Assembly: GCF_011045075.1 (NCBI RefSeq)
Contig: NZ_JAAKZZ010000013.1
Span: 1 to 37,535, forward strand
DNA from: Streptomyces boncukensis
GTDB taxonomy: Bacteria > Actinomycetota > Actinomycetes > Streptomycetales > Streptomycetaceae
Length of the DNA: 37,535 nucleotides
Direction of reading: 5' to 3'
The notes beneath the pieces were generated by a model. That model ran no database searches, had not been told where the DNA came from, and saw only the letters and a list, made by a program, of their open reading frames with translations. Position numbers and translations under genes: made by a program. This document shows positions 7,583 through 14,693 of this stretch, in pieces. The stretch's first letter is position 1. Every line of letters begins with the position of its first letter.

Positions 7583-8423
7583 TCCCGATACCCAGGCCGC
7601 CTGGGTCCCCGAGTCCGGCGAGGACGACGACGCGGACGAGATGCCGCTGTCCACCCGGCTCTCAATAGCGGACACGCTCACCCTGGGCAACGCCACCTGC
7701 GGCTTCATGGCCGTCTACTTCACCACGACCGGGGTGCTCATCCCGCACCTGACCGGCAGCGAGGACGGCGGCATGGCCCGGCACAGCGCCGCCACCGCCG
7801 TGGTGCTGATGCTGATGGCCTCCGTCTTCGACCTGTTCGACGGGCTGGTCGCGCGGAAGCTGCGCAGCTCGGCGATGGGCGCCGAGCTGGACAACCTCTC
7901 CGACCTGATCAGCTTCGGGCTGGCGCCCGCGTACTTCGTGGTCGTGTGGGGCATGGTGGCCAACGACGCGCACCAGCGGGTCGGGGTCGCCGCCGCGATC
8001 ATCGTGCTGCTGGCGGTGGTGCTGCGGCTTGCGAGATTCTCCTGCGTGACCCTGCGGGACGGCATCTTCCAGGGGATGCCCAGCCCCTTCGGGGCGTTGA
8101 CGGTCGTCTCGATCGTGCTGCTGGAGCTGCCGTTCCTGCCGACCGTGCTGGCGATCGTGGGCGTCGCCTGGCTGATGGCGAGCCGGGTGGAGTACCCCAA
8201 GCCGCGAGGGCGGCTGGCGGTGGCCATGCTGTCCTGGATCATGCTGAGCATGGGGCTGCTCGCGGCCTGGGCCTTCGGGGTGCCGGGGGGCGAGCTGCTG
8301 CTGCAGACCGGGTGCGCGCTCCAGGTGGTGCTCGGTGCGGTGATTCCGCTGTTCGCCACGGCGCGGCGCGTGCACGCCTTCCGGGACAACCGGCGGGAAG
8401 CACGGGCGACAGCGCAGAGCTGA
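7569..8423 (+). CDS. pssA: CDP-diacylglycerol-serine O-phosphatidyltransferase
   Basis: Makes phosphatidylserine from CDP-diacylglycerol and serine, the substrate for the psd product encoded just upstream. The 284-residue integral membrane protein has an acidic N-terminal tail (EDDDADE) and several membrane segments. The CDP-alcohol phosphotransferase signature is complete: D91, G92, A95, R96, G104, D108 and D112 (DGLVAR then GAELDNLSD). Start TTG at 7569 is preceded by GGGGGT; a GTG at 7575 is the alternative. The overlap with psd implies translational coupling. Confidence 0.92.
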   Translation: MTVIDPDTQAAWVPESGEDDDADEMPLSTRLSIADTLTLGNATCGFMAVYFTTTGVLIPHLTGSEDGGMARHSAATAVVLMLMASVFDLFDGLVARKLRSSAMGAELDNLSDLISFGLAPAYFVVVWGMVANDAHQRVGVAAAIIVLLAVVLRLARFSCVTLRDGIFQGMPSPFGALTVVSIVLLELPFLPTVLAIVGVAWLMASRVEYPKPRGRLAVAMLSWIMLSMGLLAAWAFGVPGGELLLQTGCALQVVLGAVIPLFATARRVHAFRDNRREARATAQS

Positions 8424-8451
8424 GGTTTTCGCAGAGCCACGGTGCTCTCCG

Positions 8452-8498
8452 CCCCGCCCTGGCGCCCCGAAGGGGCGCGGGGAACTGCGCGCCCAGCC
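8452..8498 (+). repeat. left arm of a 47-bp intergenic inverted repeat
   Basis: Nearly identical, in reverse complement, to 8602-8649 (one base inserted and one substitution). It carries its own small dyad (GGCGCCCC / GGGGCGC) and the core GCGCGGGGAACTGCGC at 8475-8490. The same core occurs again twice near 32.7 kb. Confidence 0.85.
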
Positions 8499-8525
8499 AC
8501 AGAACACGCGCGGACTGGCACGCAC

Positions 8526-8573
8526 CACGGGGGCAGCCCGGTCCCAGGGATCTGAGACCGGGCTGCCCCCGTG
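8526..8573. terminator. 18-bp perfect-stem bidirectional terminator
   Basis: Bases 8526-8543 pair without mismatch with 8556-8573 across a 12-base loop (arms begin CACGGGGGCAGCC and end GGCTGCCCCCGTG). It lies between the convergent pssA and glycerate kinase genes, so it can stop transcription from both sides. Confidence 0.85.
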
Positions 8574-8601
8574 TGTGCTTCGCAGCCCGCGGGCGCGCGG
8601 C

Positions 8602-8649
8602 GGCTTGGCGCGCAGTTCCCCGCGCCCCTTTCGGGGCGCCAGGGCGGGG
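8602..8649 (-). repeat. right arm of the 47-bp intergenic inverted repeat
   Basis: Reverse-complement partner of 8452-8498. Together the two arms enclose the 18-bp terminator hairpin. The arm ends 4 bases before the stop codon of the glycerate kinase gene. Confidence 0.85.
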
Positions 8650-8652
8650 CGG

Positions 8653-9774
8653 TTACGTCAGGTAGTCCTTGGCCAGCTGCTTCGCGGCGCGCTCCAGCAG
8701 GGGGCCCGCCTGGGCGACGCAGCGATCGGCATCCGGCTCCAGGTCCGTCAGCGCGTACGCCCGCTCGATGCCCGCGGACTTCAGCTCCCGCTTCCCGATC
8801 GAGAGCCGCCCGCAGACGGCGAACGCCGTCTTGCCCGCCTTCCGGGCCGCCGCCGCGACCCCCGCGGGCGCCTTCCCGTGCAGCGTCTGCTCGTCCAGCG
8901 ACCCCTCGCCGGTGACCACCAGGTCCGCGCGGGCGATGGCGTCCGCCACGCCCAGCTCCTCCATCAGCACCTCGATGCCGGGCCGGAAGCGGGCGCGCAG
9001 CGCGACCAGCGCGCCGAAGCCGAGGCCGCCCGCGGCGCCCGCGCCGGGCGACTCCGCGCGCTCCGTCTCGCCGAGGACCTCCGCGAAGTGGCGCAGCGCC
9101 GCGTCCAGGACCTCCACGTCCGTCTCGCCGGCGCCCTTCTGCGGGCCGTAGACGGCGGCGGCGCCCTTGGCGCCGGTCAGCGGGTTGTCGACGTCGCTCG
9201 CCAGCACCACGGCGACGTCGGCCAGCCGCGGGTCGAGCGTGGTCAGATCGGCGGTGGCCAGCTCGCGCAGCGGGCCGCCGCCGTGCGGGACCGGGTCGCC
9301 GTCCTCGTCCAGCAGCCGGGCGCCGAGCGCGGCGAGCATGCCCGCGCCGCCGTCCGTGGACGCGGAGCCGCCGACGCCGAGGACGATGTGCCGGGCTCCC
9401 GCGTCCACCGCGGCCAGGAGCAGTTCGCCGACGCCGTAGGTCGTCGCCGTCAGCGGTGCGAAGACCTTCGGCGGCAGATGTCTGAGCCCCGCCGCCTCGG
9501 CCATCTCCACGACGGCCGTGCCGTCCCGGAGGGCGTACGCGGCCGTCACGGGGGCGCCCAGCGGCCCGGTCACCTCCGCCTCGTGCCGGGTGAAGCCCGC
9601 GGCCACGGCGGCGTCCACCGTGCCGTCGCCGCCGTCCGCGACCGGCACGGACTCCACCACCGCGTCGGCGCGGACCGCCAGGATCCCGGCCGTGACGCGT
9701 TCGGCGACCTCGACGGCCGTCAGCGATCCCTTGAACTTGTCGGCCGCGATCAGCACTCGCGCCGTCGTCGTCAT
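8653..9774 (-). CDS. glycerate kinase
   Basis: ATP-dependent phosphorylation of D-glycerate, GarK/GlxK family, 373 residues. Diagnostic stretches: VLIAADKFKGSLTAVEVAE at the start, VPVADGGDGTVDA, the glycine-rich HIVLGVGGSASTDGGAGML, VASDVDNPLTGAKGAA, and LVVTGEGSLDEQTLHGKAP. It could draw glyoxylate-derived glycerate into glycolysis, but it is transcribed against the ethylmalonyl-CoA operon and is not part of it. ATG at 9774; an alternative is the second in-frame start a few codons in. Full length for the family. Confidence 0.93.
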   Translation of the reverse strand: MTTTARVLIAADKFKGSLTAVEVAERVTAGILAVRADAVVESVPVADGGDGTVDAAVAAGFTRHEAEVTGPLGAPVTAAYALRDGTAVVEMAEAAGLRHLPPKVFAPLTATTYGVGELLLAAVDAGARHIVLGVGGSASTDGGAGMLAALGARLLDEDGDPVPHGGGPLRELATADLTTLDPRLADVAVVLASDVDNPLTGAKGAAAVYGPQKGAGETDVEVLDAALRHFAEVLGETERAESPGAGAAGGLGFGALVALRARFRPGIEVLMEELGVADAIARADLVVTGEGSLDEQTLHGKAPAGVAAAARKAGKTAFAVCGRLSIGKRELKSAGIERAYALTDLEPDADRCVAQAGPLLERAAKQLAKDYLT

Positions 9775-9825
9775 ATGTCTGCCCCTGGGTCTCTCTGCGT
9801 TCGAACAGGCAGTCGCGCCGATGTG

Positions 9826-9854
9826 ACCCTATCCGCTGTCACGGGCGCCGTCAG
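9826..9854 (-). promoter_or_regulatory. candidate promoter of glycerate kinase
   Basis: On the minus strand CTGACG (9849-9854) and TAGGGT (9826-9831) are 17 bases apart, a good housekeeping-type pair. The start codon at 9774 is about 45 bases further downstream. This suggests that glycerate kinase has its own promoter despite following the flavoprotein gene by 91 bases. Confidence 0.45.
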
Positions 9855-9865
9855 GAGCACCCGCG

Positions 9866-11299
9866 TCACGGGCGCTCGCGAAGCCGCCGCCACACCGCCC
9901 GCGCCGCGTGGTGGCCCGCCATGCCGTGCACTCCCGGACCCGGCGGGGCCGCCGAGGAGCACAGGAAGACGGCGGGGTGCGCCGTGGTGTACGGGACGCG
10001 GGTCAGCTTGGGGCGGATCAGCAGCCGCAGCCCGGCGGCGGAGCCGCAGGCGATGTCGCCGCCCACGTAGTTGGCGTTGCGCGCGGCGAGCTGCGGCGGC
10101 CCGGCGACGGCGCGGGCCAGCACCCGGTCCCGGAAGCCGGGCGCGAAGCGTTCGAGCTGGCGCTCGACGGCGTCGGTGGCGTCGCCCTCCCAGCCGTTCG
10201 GGACATGGCCGTACGCCCAGAACACGTGTTTGCCCTCGGGGGCGCGGGAGGGGTCGACCAGGCTGGGCTGGGCGGTGATCAGGAAGGGCCGGTCCGGTGC
10301 GCGTCCCAGGGTGGTGGCGGTGTGCAGCGCGGTGTCGATGTCGCCGAGGGCGGGTCCGACGTGCACGGTCCCGGCGCGGCGGGCCTGGGGCGCGGTCCAG
10401 GGGACGGGGCCGTCCAGGGCGTAGTCGACCTTGAAGACGCTGGCGCCGTAGCGGACGCCGTCGTAGGCGCTGCCCAGGCCCGCGATCCGGGCGAGCGCCG
10501 TCGGCGACGTGTCGAACACGTACGCGCGCGCCGGCGGCAGCTCGTCCAGCCGCCTGACCTCGACGCCGGTGTGGACCGTGCCGCCGAGGGCGCGCAGATA
10601 GCCGGCGAGCGCGTCCGAGATCGCCTGCGAGCCGCCGCGCGGCAGGGGCCAGCCGTGGGCGTGCGCGGCGAGCGCGAAGACGAGTCCTGGCGCGGTCATG
10701 AAGGGGTTGCGCACCGAGGCGATGACGTGCCCGGAGAGCCCGGCGAGCAGCGCCCGCGCCTTCTCACCGCGGAACCGGAGCCTGCCCTGCCAGGTGACCG
10801 GCAGCAGCCCGTTCAGGCCGAACCGGGCCAGCAGCACCGGGCTGCGCGGCAGCCGTCCGTCGCACAGCGAGCCGAAGCCGAGGAAGTCGGCGGCCAGCTC
10901 ATCCCAGCGGCCGGTGAACGGCTCGACGAGGCGGCGGTACGCGCCCGCGTCCCGCACCCCGAGCGAGGCGGCGGTCTCGCCGACGGAGTGTGCGAGCACC
11001 GCCGCCGAGCCGTCCGGGAAGGGGTGCGCCAGGGGGAGTTCGGGGTGCAGCCACTGAAGCCCGTACCGGTCCAGCGGCATGGCGCGGAAGGCGGGCGAGC
11101 CCGCGCCCGTGGGGTGCACGGCGGAGCAGGTGTCGTGCCGGAAGCCGGGCAGGGTCAGCGCCTCGGTACGGGCCCCGCCCCCCACCGTCTCCGCCGCCTC
11201 GAACAGTTCGACGGACATGCCGCGGCGGGCGAGTTCGACGGCCGCCGTCAGCCCGTTGGGTCCGGCTCCGACGACGACCGCGTCCCGGATGGTTCGCAC
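9866..11299 (-). CDS. phytoene-desaturase-like FAD/NAD(P) oxidoreductase
   Basis: Flavin amine-oxidase-fold protein of the COG1233/PYROXD2 type, 477 residues. The N-terminal dinucleotide-binding loop is GAGPNGL at residues 11-17, followed by [14 protein letters not shown]; the C-terminal FAD-closing motif is [17 protein letters not shown]. No carotenoid genes (crtB, crtE) are nearby, so a carotenoid role is unsupported and the substrate is unknown. GTG start at 11299 with GAGGGGAG 6-7 bases ahead. It lies 38 bases after the stop of the inositol-phosphatase-family gene and probably shares its transcript. Confidence 0.85.
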   Translation of the reverse strand: MRTIRDAVVVGAGPNGLTAAVELARRGMSVELFEAAETVGGGARTEALTLPGFRHDTCSAVHPTGAGSPAFRAMPLDRYGLQWLHPELPLAHPFPDGSAAVLAHSVGETAASLGVRDAGAYRRLVEPFTGRWDELAADFLGFGSLCDGRLPRSPVLLARFGLNGLLPVTWQGRLRFRGEKARALLAGLSGHVIASVRNPFMTAPGLVFALAAHAHGWPLPRGGSQAISDALAGYLRALGGTVHTGVEVRRLDELPPARAYVFDTSPTALARIAGLGSAYDGVRYGASVFKVDYALDGPVPWTAPQARRAGTVHVGPALGDIDTALHTATTLGRAPDRPFLITAQPSLVDPSRAPEGKHVFWAYGHVPNGWEGDATDAVERQLERFAPGFRDRVLARAVAGPPQLAARNANYVGGDIACGSAAGLRLLIRPKLTRVPYTTAHPAVFLCSSAAPPGPGVHGMAGHHAARAVWRRLRERP

Positions 11300-11337
11300 T
11301 CTCGGCTCCCCTCACCCCTGCGCCCTGCGTGGCATGG

Positions 11338-12165
11338 TCAGTTGCCGTCGCGCAGCAGCCCCACCATACGCCGCGCCGTGCGCGCGTCCCGTGCCGCGGT
11401 CAGGGGCAGCGCGTTGCCGCCCGCGAGGCGGAACGGCTCCCCGGCCAGCGTGCAGGAGGCGCCGCCCGCCTCCGCGACGAGCAGCAGCCCGGCCGCGTGG
11501 TCCCAGGCGGCCTCCCAGGTGTAGGCGACGGCGTCCAGCGCGCCGCTCGCCACGGCCAGGTACTCCAGTCCCGCCGAGCCGGTCGGGCGGGTCCGCACCC
11601 CTTCCGTACGCAGCCCGCGCAGCGCCTCCTCCTGGGCCGGGTCGGTGAAGTCGGGGTGCGAGACGGCCACCTCCAGCACGGCGCCGGGCGCCGGCGACCC
11701 GGCCGCCAGCGCCTCCCCGTCGAGCAGCGCGCCGCCCCGGCGGCGGGCCGTCGCCATCCGCCCCTTCGGCCCCTGCGCGGGCGCGTACACCCAGGCCGCC
11801 AGCGTCTCGCCGTGGTGGGCGAGCGCGACCATGGTGGCGAAGCCCTCCTCGCCGCGTACGAACTGGCGGGTGCCGTCGACCGGGTCGATGATCCAGACGG
11901 GTGCGTCGCCGCTGAGCGCGGCATAGCCGGCGGGCCGCGCGTGCACGCCCTCCTCGCCGACCACCACCGAGCCCGGCAGCAGCGCGGTCAGCTCCGCGCC
12001 GAGGTACGCCTCGGCGCGCTGGTCCGCGACGGTGACCAGATCGTGCGGCCCGCTCTTGGCCGTGACCTCGTCCTCGGCGAGCCGCCGCCAGCGCGGCATG
12101 ACCTCCGCGGCCGCCGCGTCCCGCACCGCCTGCTCCGCCGCCGCCATCAGCGCATCGTCGATCAT
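11338..12165 (-). CDS. hisN: inositol monophosphatase family phosphatase (HisN-like)
   Basis: Li+-sensitive, Mg2+-dependent phosphatase fold, 275 residues. Metal-site motifs are complete: GEE at 70-72, DPVDGT at 94-99 and WEAAWDHAAGLLLVAEAGG near residue 215. In actinobacteria this family includes the histidinol-phosphate phosphatase HisN, and the length and RQF following DPVDGT fit that group; inositol-1-phosphatase or a 3'(2'),5'-bisphosphate nucleotidase cannot be excluded because no his gene is adjacent. ATG at 12165 has no Shine-Dalgarno sequence; CATAAT ends 6 bases upstream, suggesting a leaderless mRNA. Confidence 0.85.
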   Translation of the reverse strand: MIDDALMAAAEQAVRDAAAAEVMPRWRRLAEDEVTAKSGPHDLVTVADQRAEAYLGAELTALLPGSVVVGEEGVHARPAGYAALSGDAPVWIIDPVDGTRQFVRGEEGFATMVALAHHGETLAAWVYAPAQGPKGRMATARRRGGALLDGEALAAGSPAPGAVLEVAVSHPDFTDPAQEEALRGLRTEGVRTRPTGSAGLEYLAVASGALDAVAYTWEAAWDHAAGLLLVAEAGGASCTLAGEPFRLAGGNALPLTAARDARTARRMVGLLRDGN

Positions 12166-12230
12166 GCGCTCATTATGGCCGTCCCGGGCCGCCCGGGGCC
12201 GCCCCGGACCGGCTGTCCTACCCTGGCGCC
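12166..12230. promoter_or_regulatory. 65-bp divergent promoter region, both sides apparently leaderless
   Basis: Leftward: CATAAT (complement of 12172-12177) ends 6 bases before the ATG at 12165. Rightward: TACCCT (12219-12224) ends 6 bases before the ATG at 12231. In both cases the expected transcription start falls on or next to the A of the start codon, and neither gene has a purine-rich ribosome binding site. No good -35 box is visible on either side. Confidence 0.5.
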
Positions 12231-12956
12231 ATGTCCCTCGCGATGCCCCTGGTGGCGATTCTCAGCGGCGCAGGCATCTCCACCGACTCGGGAATCCCCG
12301 ACTACCGCGGTCCGCAGGGCCTGTGGCGGCGGGATCCGGAGGCGGAGAAGCTGGTGACATACGGGCCGTACATGGCCGACCCGGAGATCCGCCGGCGCTC
12401 CTGGCGGATGCGGCTGGAGTCGCCCGCGTGGCGGGCCCGGCCGAACGCCGCGCACCGGGCCGTGGCCGAGCTGGAGCGGACCGGCACTCCGGTGCGCGTC
12501 CTCACCCAGAACACCGACGGGCTGCACCAGGCCGCCGGGCTCCCCGGTCGCAAGGTGCTGGAGCTGCACGGGAGTTCCCGGACGGTGCTGTGCACGGCGT
12601 GCGGGGTGCGCGGACCCATGGCGGACGCGCTGGCCCGGGTGGCGGCGGGCGAGCCGGATCCGGCGTGCGAGCTGTGCGGCGGCATCCTGAAGTCGGCCAC
12701 GGTGATGTTCGGGCAGGCCCTCGACACGGAGGTGCTGGCCGAGGCGGTGGCGGTGGCACGGGCCGCGGACGTCTTCCTGGCGGTGGGCACGAGCCTGCAG
12801 GTGCAGCCCGCGGCGTCGCTGGCCGGGACGGCGGCGGAGGAGGGGGCCCGGCTGATCATCGTCAACGGCGAGCCGACGCCGTACGACGCGCTGGCCGACG
12901 AGGTGATCCGGGACCCCATCGGCACCGCGCTCCCGGACCTGCTCCGCCGCCTGTGA
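12231..12956 (+). CDS. Sir2-family NAD-dependent protein deacylase
   Basis: Removes acyl groups from lysine using NAD+. The 241-residue protein has the NAD-binding GAGIS at 13-17, IPDYRG, QNTDGLH at 93-99, the catalytic histidine H113 in ELHG, and four zinc cysteines in two CxxC pairs (C121, C124, C146, C149). I see no obvious Y-x-x-R desuccinylase signature in the usual place, so deacetylase is the default. ATG 12231 follows a -10-like TACCCT by 6 bases; ATG 12243 is an alternative. Its 3' end meets the B3/4 gene head-on at a palindromic hairpin. Confidence 0.92.
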   Translation: MSLAMPLVAILSGAGISTDSGIPDYRGPQGLWRRDPEAEKLVTYGPYMADPEIRRRSWRMRLESPAWRARPNAAHRAVAELERTGTPVRVLTQNTDGLHQAAGLPGRKVLELHGSSRTVLCTACGVRGPMADALARVAAGEPDPACELCGGILKSATVMFGQALDTEVLAEAVAVARAADVFLAVGTSLQVQPAASLAGTAAEEGARLIIVNGEPTPYDALADEVIRDPIGTALPDLLRRL

Positions 12957-12990
12957 GGGACGGTCCCCGCTCCTTCGCCCGCGCCCCTAT

Positions 12991-13012
12991 CCTCCGCGCC
13001 TAGGCGCGGAGG
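12991..13012. terminator. perfect 22-bp palindrome between convergent genes
   Basis: CCTCCGCGCC and GGCGCGGAGG are exact reverse complements separated only by TA. The TAG stop of the leftward B3/4 gene (13000-13002) sits at the centre of the palindrome, so the hairpin overlaps the end of that gene and begins 34 bases after the sirtuin stop. A shared bidirectional terminator is likely. Confidence 0.7.
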
Positions 13013-13674
13013 ACGCGGGTCGCCGTGGGCACCTCCAGCGCGTCCGCGAGGTCGCGGCCGGCCGCCTCCAGGGCCGCGTCGTCCATCGCGCCGAGCGCGT
13101 CCAGGATGAAGACGGCGCGGGTCGTCCGGGTCGTCAGCCGCGTCCGCACGCACTGCCGCCAGTTCCAGCGGCGGCAGGTGACGCCCGCGTCGTCGCGCCA
13201 GACGACCTCGCCGGGACGCGGGTTCTCCACCACCGGCTCACCGCCCGACATCAGCTCGAACGGCTCGGTGCCGTCGGCCCGGGTGAGCCGCAGCGGGCCC
13301 GCGTAGTGGTCCAGGTCCTCGCCGCCCAGCGGAACGACGTGGGAGACGGAGACCGCGTTGTAGAGGTCCGTGAGCCGGTCGATACGCGGCAGCCCCTCCC
13401 CCGCGCGCCGCAGCAGCGCGTCCACGCTCGGCCGGGTCCGCTTCGGTTTGGCGCCGAACGCGCGGAACGCCTCCCGCCACTCCGCGACATGCGGATGCTC
13501 CTCCGGGTCGCACGCCTTCGCCTCGGCCTCCGCGAGCAGCTCCTCGCTGCGGGCGTCGCCGGGGCCGGGCCGCAGGCCCTCGGCGACGATCAGCAGCGCC
13601 CGGTAGTCCGGGCGCAGCGCGCTCACGGACGGGTCGATGGAGGCCCCCGCCAGCCACTCCTCCGCGGTACTCAC
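13000..13674 (-). CDS. B3/B4 tRNA-binding-domain protein
   Basis: A 224-residue stand-alone protein resembling the B3/B4 domain of phenylalanyl-tRNA synthetase beta chain, the editing module. Supporting stretches are REAFRAFGAKPKRTRPSVDALLRR, LPRIDRLTDLYNAVSVSHVVPLGGEDLDHY, and VVWRDDAGVTCRRWNWRQCVRTRLTTRTTRAVFILDALG. Stand-alone members are common in actinobacteria; a role in clearing mischarged tRNA or a small-molecule role is conceivable but not shown. ATG at 13674 is followed upstream by a GAGCGAGG-like purine run. It shares a 200-bp divergent region with the SDR gene. Confidence 0.8.
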   Translation of the reverse strand: MSTAEEWLAGASIDPSVSALRPDYRALLIVAEGLRPGPGDARSEELLAEAEAKACDPEEHPHVAEWREAFRAFGAKPKRTRPSVDALLRRAGEGLPRIDRLTDLYNAVSVSHVVPLGGEDLDHYAGPLRLTRADGTEPFELMSGGEPVVENPRPGEVVWRDDAGVTCRRWNWRQCVRTRLTTRTTRAVFILDALGAMDDAALEAAGRDLADALEVPTATRVLRA

Positions 13675-13740
13675 TGCTACCTCGCTCCTCTCCGCTGACT
13701 CCGCTGTTCCCGCTGCCGCAACAGTTCAACGCACTGTACC

Positions 13741-13755
13741 AGGAGGTTCAGTGTG
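13741..13755 (+). promoter_or_regulatory. strong ribosome binding site with GTG but no dedicated gene
   Basis: AGGAGG (13741-13746) is followed 6 bases later by GTG at 13753. The frame it opens runs through the SDR gene in another frame to 14874 and looks like a shadow after about residue 40. A second GTG at 13751 is followed at once by TGA, a start-stop pair. The first 40 codons have only moderately G/C-rich third positions, so I do not call a gene. Confidence 0.35.
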
Positions 13756-13873
13756 ACCGACTCGGGACGCGGCGTCCATTTCCCGCCAGCACCGGGCAGC
13801 GGCCCGCCCGAAGATCGGAGTGTGTTCACCGGCCGCACGGAAGCGGCCGACAGCGAGAGGGAGTTGGACAGCC

Positions 13874-14620
13874 ATGAGCAAGGGATCACTCGCCGGGAAG
13901 GCCGCACTCGTCACAGGGGGCAGCCGGGGCATCGGGGCCGCCACCGCGCTGCGGCTCGCCGAGGAGGGCGCCGATGTGGCGCTCACCTACACGGCGGCGC
14001 CGCAGCGGGCGACCGACGTCGTCGCCCGGATCAAGGCGGCGGGCGCCCGCGCCCACGCGATCCGCGCGGACCTCGGGGACGCCACGTCGGCGCAGACGGC
14101 GGTGGAGGAGGCGGTCGCCGAGTTCGGGCGGCTCGACATCCTGGTCAACAACGCGGGGGCCGCGGCCATGGGCCCCCTGGAGGAGACCTCCGTCCAGGAC
14201 GCGGCGCACGTGCTCCGCGTCAATGTGCGGGGCCCGTATCTGGTGGCGCGCGCGGCGGTGCCGCACCTGCCGGCGGGCGGCCGGATCATCAACGTGGCCA
14301 GCTGCATCGCCGAGCATGTGCCGTTCCCCGGGATGACGCTGTACGCGATGAGCAAGGCGGCCGTGACCGGGCTGACCAAGGGGCTGGCGCGGGAGCTCGG
14401 CGGCCGCGGCATCACCGTCAACCAGGTCGCTCCGGGCCCCGTCGACACGGACATGAACCCGGCCTCGGGCGAGGGCGCCGAGGCGCAGGCAGCGCTCACC
14501 GCGCTGGGCCGCTACGGGGAGCCGGAGGAGGTCGCGGACGCGGTCGCCTATCTCGCGGGGGACGGCGCCCGCTACGTCTCCGCCGCGTCCCTGGCGGTGG
14601 ACGGCGGTTTCACCGCCTGA
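13874..14620 (+). CDS. short-chain dehydrogenase/reductase (FabG-like)
   Basis: NAD(P)-dependent oxidoreductase of the classical SDR family, 248 residues. Cofactor motif TGGSRGIG at 14-21, NNAG at 92-95, N117 of the catalytic tetrad, Y157 and K161 (YAMSK) and the terminal VDGGFTA are present. The position 13 residues before the tyrosine, normally serine, is C144, with S143 just before it. Annotated starts as early as 13820 are possible, but ATG 13874 begins directly before the Rossmann fold and has GAGAGGGAG ahead. No fatty-acid synthase genes are adjacent, so the substrate is unknown. Confidence 0.88.
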   Translation: MSKGSLAGKAALVTGGSRGIGAATALRLAEEGADVALTYTAAPQRATDVVARIKAAGARAHAIRADLGDATSAQTAVEEAVAEFGRLDILVNNAGAAAMGPLEETSVQDAAHVLRVNVRGPYLVARAAVPHLPAGGRIINVASCIAEHVPFPGMTLYAMSKAAVTGLTKGLARELGGRGITVNQVAPGPVDTDMNPASGEGAEAQAALTALGRYGEPEEVADAVAYLAGDGARYVSAASLAVDGGFTA

Positions 14621-14693
14621 GCCGCCGGGAACAGGCGCGGGCCCCGCCGGGTTACCGTGAGGGCGGTTTCGGCGGAGCGAGAAGCGGAGCGTC

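Noticed and set aside
9866..11299. Phytoene desaturase of a carotenoid cluster.
   Set aside because: Only the general fold fits; crtE, crtB, lycopene cyclase and other carotenoid genes are not present in the window.
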